DNA from: Paracoccaceae bacterium
GTDB lineage: Bacteria > Pseudomonadota > Alphaproteobacteria > Rhodobacterales > Rhodobacteraceae
Direction: 5' to 3'
DNA: 13,540 bases
Assembly (NCBI GenBank): GCA_016937725.1
Contig: JAFGVZ010000040.1
Location: forward strand, 1-13,540
Under the pieces are notes generated by a model. That model worked only from the letters and a program-made list of their open reading frames with translations, had not been told where the DNA came from and searched no databases. Positions 8,080-13,540 of this stretch are shown piece after piece. The translations under genes and the position numbers were made by a program. The stretch's first letter is position 1. The number at the start of each line of letters is the position of its first letter.

Positions 8080-9255
8080 TCAGTTCAGCGCCGTCTCGGA
8101 TCCGCCCCGCGCCAGCGCGATCAACCGCAAAGCTGCCGCCTGTGCGCGCACCATGAAGCCACCTTCCGCGACATCGGCACCAGCGACCAGATCAAAGCTG
8201 ATCGGGTCCATTTCGGGCAGTTCGACCACCAGCTTGCCCAGAATATCGCCCCTGGCGATCGGGGCGGGCAGGGGCCCATCATATTCCACACGGGCGTTTA
8301 ATGTGTCAGAGCCAATGGCAGGAACCAAGGCGCGGGCCTCTGCGGCCACCACAAGCGGCACGGTGTCAGCCGCGCCCAACCAGACCGGGGCTTCGGCCAG
8401 AACTTTGTCAGGCTGTGCAACCGTCACCTCTGCAAATTGCCGGAATGCCCAGTTGATGATCGATTCCGCTTCTTGCCTGCGTTCAAGCTCGTTGGTCAGT
8501 CCGCCAAAGGCAAAGACAATGCGCCGCCCGCCCTGCTGTGCAGAGCCGGTCAAAGAATACCCCGCCGCAGATGTGAAGCCGGTTTTCAAGCCATCCAAGC
8601 CCACGCCTGCGCCCAGAAGTGGCACCCGGTTGCTTTGGGTGATCCCGTTCCAAGTGAACTCACGCTCTGACAGGTAGGGGTAGAATTCCGGGTGCTCTTT
8701 AATCATGAACGCAGCCAAGGTCACAAGATCGCGCTTGGACATCAGATGGTTCGGGTCGGGCCAGCCAGAGGCGTTCATGATCGTCGTGTTCGACATGCCC
8801 ATCTCTCTCGCGCGCTGCGTGGCCATGCGGGCATAAGCTTCCTCGGTGCCCGCCAGCCCTTCGGCAACCACCACGGCGGCGTCATTGCCCGACATGATGG
8901 CAATGCCGCGGATCAGTTCCTCTGCCGTGGGCCGGTCGCGCAGTTCCAGAAACATGCGCGAGCCGCCCATTTCATAGGCCCGTTGCGACACGGAAAATGG
9001 CGTGTTCAGGCTGACGCGGCCTTCCTTGATGGCTTCGAACAGCATTTCCAGCGTCATCAGCTTGGACATGGAGGCGGGCGGCAAGGGCTGTTCGGCATTC
9101 TTGTTCAGCAGCACCGTGCCCGTGCCCAGATCGACCACATAGGCAGAGGTGGCACGGGTCACGAACCCGCCCGGCCCGTCTTGCGCCTGCGTGACGTTCC
9201 CTATGGAAAGGGCGGCGGCGGTGGCCAGAACAAGCGTGGCAAGATGGCGGAACAT
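8080..9255 (-). CDS. D-alanyl-D-alanine carboxypeptidase, PBP5/6 type
   Basis: This 391-residue periplasmic penicillin-binding protein trims the terminal D-Ala from peptidoglycan stem peptides. A signal peptide covers about residues 1-24 (cleavage after TQA). The three active-site motifs are intact: SMSK (Ser62-Lys65, acyl-enzyme serine), SGN (122-124) and KTG (224-226). A beta-rich C-terminal domain follows from about residue 285, and the end (AAALRLIALARGG) could form the amphipathic membrane anchor typical of PBP5. The start at 9255 is preferred over a longer in-frame start at 9405: it has a perfect AAAGGAGG and begins the signal peptide, whereas the extension would bury it. The gap to the RlpA-like gene is 10 bases; rlpA-dacA adjacency also occurs in E. 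coli. The class is dacA/dacC-like, but I do not choose between symbols. Confidence 0.95.
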   Translation of the reverse strand: MFRHLATLVLATAAALSIGNVTQAQDGPGGFVTRATSAYVVDLGTGTVLLNKNAEQPLPPASMSKLMTLEMLFEAIKEGRVSLNTPFSVSQRAYEMGGSRMFLELRDRPTAEELIRGIAIMSGNDAAVVVAEGLAGTEEAYARMATQRAREMGMSNTTIMNASGWPDPNHLMSKRDLVTLAAFMIKEHPEFYPYLSEREFTWNGITQSNRVPLLGAGVGLDGLKTGFTSAAGYSLTGSAQQGGRRIVFAFGGLTNELERRQEAESIINWAFRQFAEVTVAQPDKVLAEAPVWLGAADTVPLVVAAEARALVPAIGSDTLNARVEYDGPLPAPIARGDILGKLVVELPEMDPISFDLVAGADVAEGGFMVRAQAAALRLIALARGGSETALN

Positions 9256-9259
9256 GAAT

Positions 9260-9267
9260 CCTCCTTT
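9260..9267 (-). promoter_or_regulatory. Ribosome binding site that fixes the carboxypeptidase start
   Basis: AAAGGAGG on the minus strand lies four bases before ATG 9255 and overlaps the TAA of the upstream lipoprotein gene (9268-9266). It is the strongest Shine-Dalgarno sequence in the operon and supports high re-initiation at this gene. Confidence 0.8.
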
Positions 9268-10297
9268 AGCGGCGAACGGCATAGGCATCGGCAAAGCCAA
9301 GGCGGCGCACCTGCGCAAGCATCTCGCCACGCTGCGCTTCCGTGGCAGCAGGGCCAACGACCACGCGCCAGAAACTGTTGCCTTGGGTGCTGCCGGGTTT
9401 GACACTGGCGCTTAGGCCCGCATTGCGCATGGCGCGGGCCGCACCATTGGCATTGGATTCGACGCTGAAAATACCGATCTGCACAAAGGGCCTGTCCAGA
9501 TTGCTCGGCGGCGCAGACGCCGTCGGGGCACCACTGGAGAGCGGGGTCGGCATAGGCAACGGCGCCCCCGATGCCACGGCGGCGGGTGCGTCGGCCAGCG
9601 GTGAGGTCGCGTCCAGCGGTGCCGTGGTGATCTCTGGCTCTGCCCGGTCGCCACGTCCGAACAGGCGCGACAGGAAACCGCCGCGACGGGGCGTTTCGGC
9701 CTCTGGCATGGCGATCAGGGTTTCAGGCGCGTCAGCGACGGGTGCGCTGGCATCGGATGCTGCGGCAGCGGCAGGCGCGGCAGGCTGCGCGGCGGGTTGT
9801 TCGGCTGCAACCGCTGCGGATTGTGTTTCGGGTGTGGCAGCAGGCTCTTCCACCGGGGCCGCCACGGGTTCGGGTTCGGTGCGAATTTCTTCGGTGCGCA
9901 GCGCCACGACCTCTAGGTTGGTGGGCGCGCCCGCCAGCATGCCCACCGCCTGTGCCGCTTCGGCAGAGACCTGAAACACCGGCCCCGGATTCATCCGTTC
10001 GCGTTTGAACAGCGCGCCGATGGTTTCTTGACCGCTTTCGCGGTTGCGGATGATGACCCGTTCGGGCGCATCTACATCGGGGTGGGCAACCCATACGCCG
10101 CCCAAGGACGGTCGCCCATCCCACAGGCCTTGGTCGCGCTTGGAAAAGACATTGGGCGCTTCGACGTCGCGTTCCACCACGCTGCCCGCGCGCGCGCTGC
10201 TGCCGGGGGCGGATTGTGTGCTGCCGGTGCCTTGCATGCAGGCCGAAAGGCCTAGGCAAAGGACGAGCGAAATACCTGCTACTCTGGACCGTGACAT
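9266..10297 (-). CDS. SPOR-domain lipoprotein with a degenerate RlpA-like barrel
   Basis: This 343-residue lipoprotein begins with a signal sequence ending in the lipobox LSAC (Cys20 lipidated). Met at +2 does not signal inner-membrane retention, so an outer-membrane place is likely. Residues about 56-134 resemble the double-psi beta-barrel of RlpA (VWVAHPDVDAPERV, then SAEAAQAVGM). A Pro/Ala/Glu-rich linker runs from about 137 to 267, and a C-terminal SPOR domain (268-343, RPFVQIGIFSV to YAVRR) should bind denuded septal glycan. By hand alignment the NDRGP catalytic stretch of RlpA reads FKRER (97-101), so lytic activity is doubtful. The start at 10297 is chosen because it begins the signal peptide and has GAGAGG upstream; an ATG at 10378 gives an implausible Arg-rich extension. 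It is the first gene of the seven-gene operon. Confidence 0.85.
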   Translation of the reverse strand: MSRSRVAGISLVLCLGLSACMQGTGSTQSAPGSSARAGSVVERDVEAPNVFSKRDQGLWDGRPSLGGVWVAHPDVDAPERVIIRNRESGQETIGALFKRERMNPGPVFQVSAEAAQAVGMLAGAPTNLEVVALRTEEIRTEPEPVAAPVEEPAATPETQSAAVAAEQPAAQPAAPAAAAASDASAPVADAPETLIAMPEAETPRRGGFLSRLFGRGDRAEPEITTAPLDATSPLADAPAAVASGAPLPMPTPLSSGAPTASAPPSNLDRPFVQIGIFSVESNANGAARAMRNAGLSASVKPGSTQGNSFWRVVVGPAATEAQRGEMLAQVRRLGFADAYAVRR

Positions 10298-10451
10298 ACT
10301 GCCTCTCTCTCGCCTCGCGTGGCTGCTCTGGTGGCGACCTTGGATGCGATCTGTGCGCTTTGGCGAGTTATACGCCAAATCCTTGCCAAGAACAGCCCTG
10401 CGGGCGGGGATAAACCGTGTTGTGATTCATTTGGGCAATAGCTTGCGTGCC
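10298..10451. other. Intergenic region between nadE and the seven-gene operon
   Basis: These 154 bases hold the palindrome at 10359-10379, one GATTC (10424-10428, a possible CcrM GANTC methylation site) and a small GCCC-TGC-GGGC stem near 10395-10406 that is too short to call a terminator for nadE. With no clear terminator, some read-through from nadE into the operon is possible. No small ORF or RNA gene is evident. Confidence 0.5.
10359..10379 (-). promoter_or_regulatory. Perfect palindrome over the probable -10 box of the seven-gene operon
   Basis: The arms TTTGGCG (10359-10365) and CGCCAAA (10373-10379) are perfect inverted repeats around a 7-base centre. On the minus strand the centre holds TATAAC (10372-10367), a 4-to-5-of-6 match to a -10 hexamer, about 70 bases before the lipoprotein ATG. 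No good -35 lies 16-18 bases upstream, so the promoter may need an activator. A dimeric regulator binding here would block RNA polymerase. No T-run follows on either strand, so a terminator is unlikely. Confidence 0.5.
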
Positions 10452-12119
10452 TTAGCCCTGCGCAGACCTGTCGCGCCAGCGGTTGACCATCGGATAGCGC
10501 CGGTCCAGCCAGAAGGCGCGCAGACTTAGCCTTGGGCCGGGGGCGGATTGAAAGCGCTTCCATTCCGCAATGTGGATCAGATGGGCAATGCGCTCGACCG
10601 TGTCGCGGTCAAAACCCTGCGCGACCAGATCGGCGACCGACAGGTCGCGGTCCACAAGCCCCTCTAGGATCGGGTCCAGCACCTCGTAGGGGGGCAAGCT
10701 GTCATCGTCGCGCTGGTCGGCGCGCAACTCTGCCGAAGGCGGCTTGTCGATGATCGCAGGCACGATTACTTCGCCCGCCGCCGCCTTCATCCACGGTGCA
10801 TGGTTTGTGTTGCGCCAACGACAAATGTCGAAGACGCGCGTTTTATACAGGTCTTTGATGGGGTTATAGCCGCCATTCATGTCGCCATAGATGGTTGCAT
10901 AGCCCACCGCGACCTCTGATTTGTTGCCGGTGGTCAGAAGCATGGCCCCGGTCTTGTTGGAAATCGCCATCAGGATCGTGCCGCGCAGGCGTGATTGCAG
11001 GTTTTCTTCGGTCACATCCTCGGGCAGGCCCGCGAAGATGGGGGCAAGCGCATCGGTCATAGCACGTCGCGGCGCTTCGATGCTGACTTCGTCCAGCTTG
11101 CAGCCCAAACGTCGGGCCTGATCGGCGGCATCTGACAAGCTGGCGGGCGAGGTATATTCCGAGGGCAACATCACGCAATGCACATTCTCTGGCCCAAGCG
11201 TGTCTGCGGCGATGGTGGCCACAAGTGCCGAGTCGATCCCGCCCGACAGCCCCAGCACCACCTTGGAAAACCCCGATTTGCGCAGGTAATCGCCCAACCC
11301 CAAGCACATGGTGCGGTAGTCTTGCGCCAAGGCATCGGGCAAGATTGCCCGCTCGCCCGTTTCGGCTTGCCAGCCATCGGGACCACGGGTGAAATCCACG
11401 CTGAAAATCGCTTCCTCATGCGCAGGCAGTTGCACCGCCAGCTTGCCGCCGGGGTTCAGCACAAAGCTTGCGCCGTCAAACACCTGGTCGTCCTGCCCGC
11501 CCACAAGGTTCAGGTAAACCAGCGGCAGGTCATTCTCGACCACGCGGGCGACCATATGGGTCATGCGCGTGTCGAACCGCCCCCGCGCATAGGGCGAGCC
11601 ATTTGGCACCAGCAGCAGTTCTGCCCCGGATTCGGCCTGCGCTTCAGCCACGTCCTCGTGCCACGCATCTTCGCAGATGGGCGTGCCAATGCGGAGTGGT
11701 CCTGCAACAAACGGCCCCGAAATGTCGCCCGACGTGAAAATGCGCTTTTCGTCAAACACGTGTTCATTTGGCAAATGATGCTTGCGGATCACGGCGCGCA
11801 GGCTGCCGCCGCCCAACACCGCCCAGCAATTATAGATCGCGCCGCCCTCGACCATGGGCAGGCCAATGCCCATCATCGGGCCATCGGCACAGTCGCGGGC
11901 AAGCTGGTCGAGCGTCGCGCACAGATCGTCCAGAAAGGCGGGGCGCTGCACAAGGTCTTGGGTCTGGTAGCCCGACAGGAACATCTCTGGCAGTGCCAGC
12001 ATATCCGCGCCCTCGGCCTTGGCTTGTGCCCAAGCGGCGCGCGCCTTGGCAGCATTGCCCGCAAGATCGCCCAAGGTCGGGTTTAACTGGGCAAGGGTCA
12101 GGCGAAAATGGTCGGACAT
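10452..12119 (-). CDS. nadE: Glutamine-dependent NAD+ synthetase
   Basis: This 555-residue two-domain enzyme makes NAD+ from deamido-NAD+, ATP and glutamine in the cytoplasm. The N-terminal nitrilase-type glutaminase domain (about 1-250) carries the Glu45-Lys113-Cys149 triad (LPEMF, IRKHHLPN, TPICEDAW). The C-terminal synthetase domain (about 270-540) carries the PP-loop SGGIDS (292-297) and the TTGNKSE and GDMNGGYNP stretches that bind NaAD and ATP. The length fits the bacterial single-chain form studied in Rhodobacter capsulatus, where the gene was called adgA. The Shine-Dalgarno is weak (AAGG about 11 bases upstream), but the nitrilase fold starts at residue 6, so the start is secure. A TTGACC at 12176-12171 (minus strand) may be its -35, with a poor -10. 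It may also be read through from the pilin-like gene 74 bases upstream. Confidence 0.97.
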   Translation of the reverse strand: MSDHFRLTLAQLNPTLGDLAGNAAKARAAWAQAKAEGADMLALPEMFLSGYQTQDLVQRPAFLDDLCATLDQLARDCADGPMMGIGLPMVEGGAIYNCWAVLGGGSLRAVIRKHHLPNEHVFDEKRIFTSGDISGPFVAGPLRIGTPICEDAWHEDVAEAQAESGAELLLVPNGSPYARGRFDTRMTHMVARVVENDLPLVYLNLVGGQDDQVFDGASFVLNPGGKLAVQLPAHEEAIFSVDFTRGPDGWQAETGERAILPDALAQDYRTMCLGLGDYLRKSGFSKVVLGLSGGIDSALVATIAADTLGPENVHCVMLPSEYTSPASLSDAADQARRLGCKLDEVSIEAPRRAMTDALAPIFAGLPEDVTEENLQSRLRGTILMAISNKTGAMLLTTGNKSEVAVGYATIYGDMNGGYNPIKDLYKTRVFDICRWRNTNHAPWMKAAAGEVIVPAIIDKPPSAELRADQRDDDSLPPYEVLDPILEGLVDRDLSVADLVAQGFDRDTVERIAHLIHIAEWKRFQSAPGPRLSLRAFWLDRRYPMVNRWRDRSAQG

Positions 12120-12193
12120 GCGGTCAGGGCCTTGGTGATGGGCACAAAACCCTCACATATCACGCTCGCCGGTCAAGGGAAGGGGCTGGCGGG

Positions 12194-12664
12194 TCAGCTG
12201 CCGCCCGCAGCAAGGAACAGGGTTTCCATCTCGGCCACGGTCATGGACCCTTCGGCGGCGGTCAGGCCATTTGCCTCTAGCGCGGTCTGGTTTAGGTGGC
12301 GGCGGTCCATCCAGCCGGCGGCTTCGTCCAGATTGCCGCTGTCCAGCGTGGCCTGAAAGCTGTCGGACATGCTTTGCGAATTGGCGACCAATTGCTCGGG
12401 CGTGCGCGCCATGTAGACCGCCAGCATTTCAGTTTGTTGCTGCTCTGTCAGCCGGTAAAAGCTGAACGCCGCGGCCCCGCCGATCTCTGTCGAGGTGAGG
12501 GACATGTTGATCTCGTTGCCCAGATCGACCGCGCCGGTTTGCACCAAGGTCATTGTGCTGAGCCCAACGGTCAGCGTCGCGGCACTTAACACGACCCAGT
12601 CGACCGTGACAGCACCGCTTTCGTCGCGCCATGCCGCAGAGAGGCGTTTCAAGCTCGGCTTCAT
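12194..12664 (-). CDS. Pilin-like small protein with an Flp-type N-terminus
   Basis: This 156-residue protein opens with a short basic leader (MKPSLKRLSAAWRDESG), then a hydrophobic helix beginning AVTVDWVVLSAATLTVG. This resembles class IVb (Flp) prepilins, which are cut after Gly before A-x-x-x-E; here Gly17 is followed by AVTVD, with Asp22 in place of the usual Glu. The remaining 100 residues are polar, with EQQQTEMLAVYMARTPEQL and ETLFLAAGGS, and match no family I recognise. Flp pilins are usually much shorter, so a pseudopilin-like or membrane-anchored protein is possible. I chose the ATG at 12664 (AAGGA 10 bases upstream); an earlier ATG at 12763 adds a Lys/Arg-rich extension that does not fit a leader. 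No tad/cpa secretion genes are in view. Function unknown. Confidence 0.75.
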   Translation of the reverse strand: MKPSLKRLSAAWRDESGAVTVDWVVLSAATLTVGLSTMTLVQTGAVDLGNEINMSLTSTEIGGAAAFSFYRLTEQQQTEMLAVYMARTPEQLVANSQSMSDSFQATLDSGNLDEAAGWMDRRHLNQTALEANGLTAAEGSMTVAEMETLFLAAGGS

Positions 12665-12854
12665 GTGCGCTGGGATCCTTGTGCTGACTGCGCTCCTTGC
12701 GTCGGTGAAAACGATGGCTTTGGGATGTTTCTTTTGTGACCGATCTGTGACGAATTCGGCCAAGGTTCGGAGTGTTTCTGCCCGTCCTTCCCCCTTGCGC
12801 GGTGCTTCCCCCGCGACTAGGCTTGCGCCAAAAGATCAGGGGGAATACTGCGTC
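12665..12854. promoter_or_regulatory. Divergent intergenic region of the pilin-like and MORN genes
   Basis: These 190 bases should hold both promoters. A direct repeat TGTGAC-CGATC-TGTGAC lies at 12735-12751, its units one helical turn (11 bases) apart. The pilin-side promoter is not clear. No reading frame here looks like a gene. Confidence 0.45.
12795..12823 (+). promoter_or_regulatory. Candidate promoter of the MORN-repeat gene
   Basis: TTGCGC (12795-12800) and TAGGCT (12818-12823) are separated by exactly 17 bases and would give a leader of roughly 25 bases before ATG 12855. Each box is only a partial match. CAGGGGG at 12837-12843 may serve as the ribosome binding site, although it lies 11 bases from the ATG. 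Confidence 0.35.
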
Positions 12855-13540
12855 ATGGCTTCTAGCACCGCCCTTGCGCGCGCACTTGCCGCAGCGCTCG
12901 TTTTGTCCGCGCCCGTGGCGCTGCCGTCCTTTGCCCAGACCGATGGCGTTCTGACCCGCCAATATGAAGACGGTGGCATCTACGAGGGCGAATTCCGCGA
13001 CGGATTGCAGCACGGCCAAGGCACTTACCGCTTGCCCAACGGGTTCGAATATACAGGCGAATGGGTCGAAGGGCAGATCACCGGGCAAGGTGTTGCGCGC
13101 TACCCATCCGGCGCGGTCTATGAAGGCGCGTTCATCGCGGGCCGCCCGCAGGGCCAAGGCAAGATGACCTTCGCGGATGGTTCGACCTATGAAGGCGATT
13201 GGGCTGAAGGTGCGATCACTGGCCAAGGCCGCCGCGTCTTTGCCAATGGGGCCGTCTATGAAGGTGCTTTCGTGAATGGCGAACCGCAGGGCGAAGGCAC
13301 GCTCGTGCGCGAAGATGGCTATGCCTATACCGGCACGTGGGTGGCTGGTGCGCGCGAGGGGCAGGGGCGCATTTCTTATCCCGATGGCGCGGTGTATGAA
13401 GGCCAGATGCTGGCCGATCTGCGCCATGGCACTGGCACGCTGACCCGCCCCGATGGCGTGCGCTATGAAGGCGAGTGGCTGGAAGGCGCGCTGCACGGCC
13501 AAGGCGTGCTGACCCAAGCCAATGGCGATGTGTATACCGG
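12855..13540 (+). CDS. Exported MORN-repeat protein (3' end beyond the window)
   Basis: The frame stays open for 228 residues and runs off the right edge. It starts with a Sec-type signal peptide (about 1-27, ending PSFAQ; cleavage after Ala27). From residue 40 it is an unbroken array of 23-residue MORN repeats of the form G-x-x-Y-E-G-x-W/F-x-x-G-x-x-x-G-x-G. The repeat tyrosines fall at residues 43, 66, 89, 112, 135, 158, 181, 204 and 227, exactly 23 apart: eight full repeats and the start of a ninth. MORN arrays form elongated beta-hairpin strips used as scaffolds or binding surfaces; some bacterial proteins carry an enzyme domain after them. Any such C-terminal domain lies beyond the window. 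It is divergent from the pilin-like gene. The partner or ligand is unknown. Confidence 0.9.
   Translation, partial: MASSTALARALAAALVLSAPVALPSFAQTDGVLTRQYEDGGIYEGEFRDGLQHGQGTYRLPNGFEYTGEWVEGQITGQGVARYPSGAVYEGAFIAGRPQGQGKMTFADGSTYEGDWAEGAITGQGRRVFANGAVYEGAFVNGEPQGEGTLVREDGYAYTGTWVAGAREGQGRISYPDGAVYEGQMLADLRHGTGTLTRPDGVRYEGEWLEGALHGQGVLTQANGDVYT
12972..13540 (+). repeat. In-phase 69-base tandem repeats encoding MORN units
   Basis: The DNA repeats with a 69-base period, in phase with the codons. The units are diverged (7-14 of 23 residues identical between the pairs I compared by hand), with recurring words such as TATGAAGGC. Odd and even units differ in a regular way, pointing to a 138-base ancestral pair. 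The low complexity also creates a long antisense open frame (12429-13517) that is not a gene. Confidence 0.85.

Noticed and set aside
9256..9405. Upstream in-frame start for the carboxypeptidase (ATG at 9405)
   Set aside because: It would overlap the lipoprotein gene by 140 bases and hide the signal peptide; the ATG at 9255 has a perfect Shine-Dalgarno sequence.
10298..10378. Upstream in-frame start for the SPOR lipoprotein (ATG at 10378)
   Set aside because: It adds 27 polar, basic residues before the lipoprotein signal and would start inside the palindrome/-10 element.
10395..10406. GCCC-TGC-GGGC stem as a nadE terminator
   Set aside because: Only four base pairs and no proper T-run follows, so it is not convincing.
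10424..10428. GATTC as a CcrM-regulated promoter element
   Set aside because: One GANTC site is expected often by chance, and its distance from the -10 box is not diagnostic. Noted only as a possible methylation site.
11178..12086. 302-residue open frame antisense to nadE
   Set aside because: Fully inside nadE, His/Gln/Arg-rich, with no start signal or domain.
12429..13517. 362-residue open frame antisense to the MORN gene and the pilin-like gene
   Set aside because: The repeat keeps the opposite strand free of stops. It crosses two real genes and the intergenic region and has no family features.
1..13540. tRNA or rRNA genes, CRISPR arrays, insertion sequences, toxin-antitoxin pairs, prophage genes
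   Set aside because: Looked for and not seen. Intergenic gaps are short and the coding regions are core or envelope genes. The only tandem repeat is the coding MORN array.

Overview
The window reads as chromosomal, high-GC DNA of an alphaproteobacterium, most likely of the order Rhodobacterales. Grounds are the gene order (RlpA-like SPOR lipoprotein, D,D-carboxypeptidase, tmk, holB, tatD, PhnP-like hydrolase), a single-chain glutamine-dependent NAD synthetase of the Rhodobacter capsulatus AdgA type, an ABHD10-type hydrolase and a pilin-like protein with a G-AVTVDW start. This placement is judgement from protein character; no search was run. I see no tRNA, rRNA, CRISPR array, insertion sequence, integrase or phage gene.

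Layout. (1) Positions 1-1734, minus strand: an MFS-type transporter translationally coupled to an alpha/beta hydrolase that runs off the left edge. (2) Positions 1735-1851: a 117-base divergent promoter region. (3) Positions 1852-3798, plus strand: threonyl-tRNA synthetase, ending at a strong hairpin terminator (3809-3835) shared with the convergent operon. (4) Positions 3838-10297, minus strand: a compact seven-gene operon, transcribed from right to left: RlpA-like SPOR lipoprotein, PBP5-type carboxypeptidase, thymidylate kinase, DNA polymerase III delta', TatD hydrolase, PhnP-like metallo-hydrolase, AEC transporter. All junctions lie between a 4-base overlap and a 10-base gap. A 21-base palindrome covers the probable -10 box. 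(5) Positions 10452-12119, minus: nadE. (6) Positions 12194-12664, minus: a pilin-like small protein. (7) From 12855 to the right edge, plus: an exported MORN-repeat protein, divergent from the pilin-like gene.

How the genes relate. The seven-gene operon joins septal or peptidoglycan work (SPOR lipoprotein, carboxypeptidase) to dTTP supply (Tmk), the clamp loader (delta') and two metal-dependent hydrolases. This is a classic growth-related housekeeping cluster. thrS and nadE are also core genes.

The less ordinary parts are a degenerate RlpA-type barrel that appears to lack its catalytic acids, the palindromic operator candidate, and the right-hand pilin-like/MORN pair, whose MORN array is built of alternating repeat types. 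I found no convincing new multi-gene defence or mobile system. The best leads are modest and are listed with the tests that would decide them.
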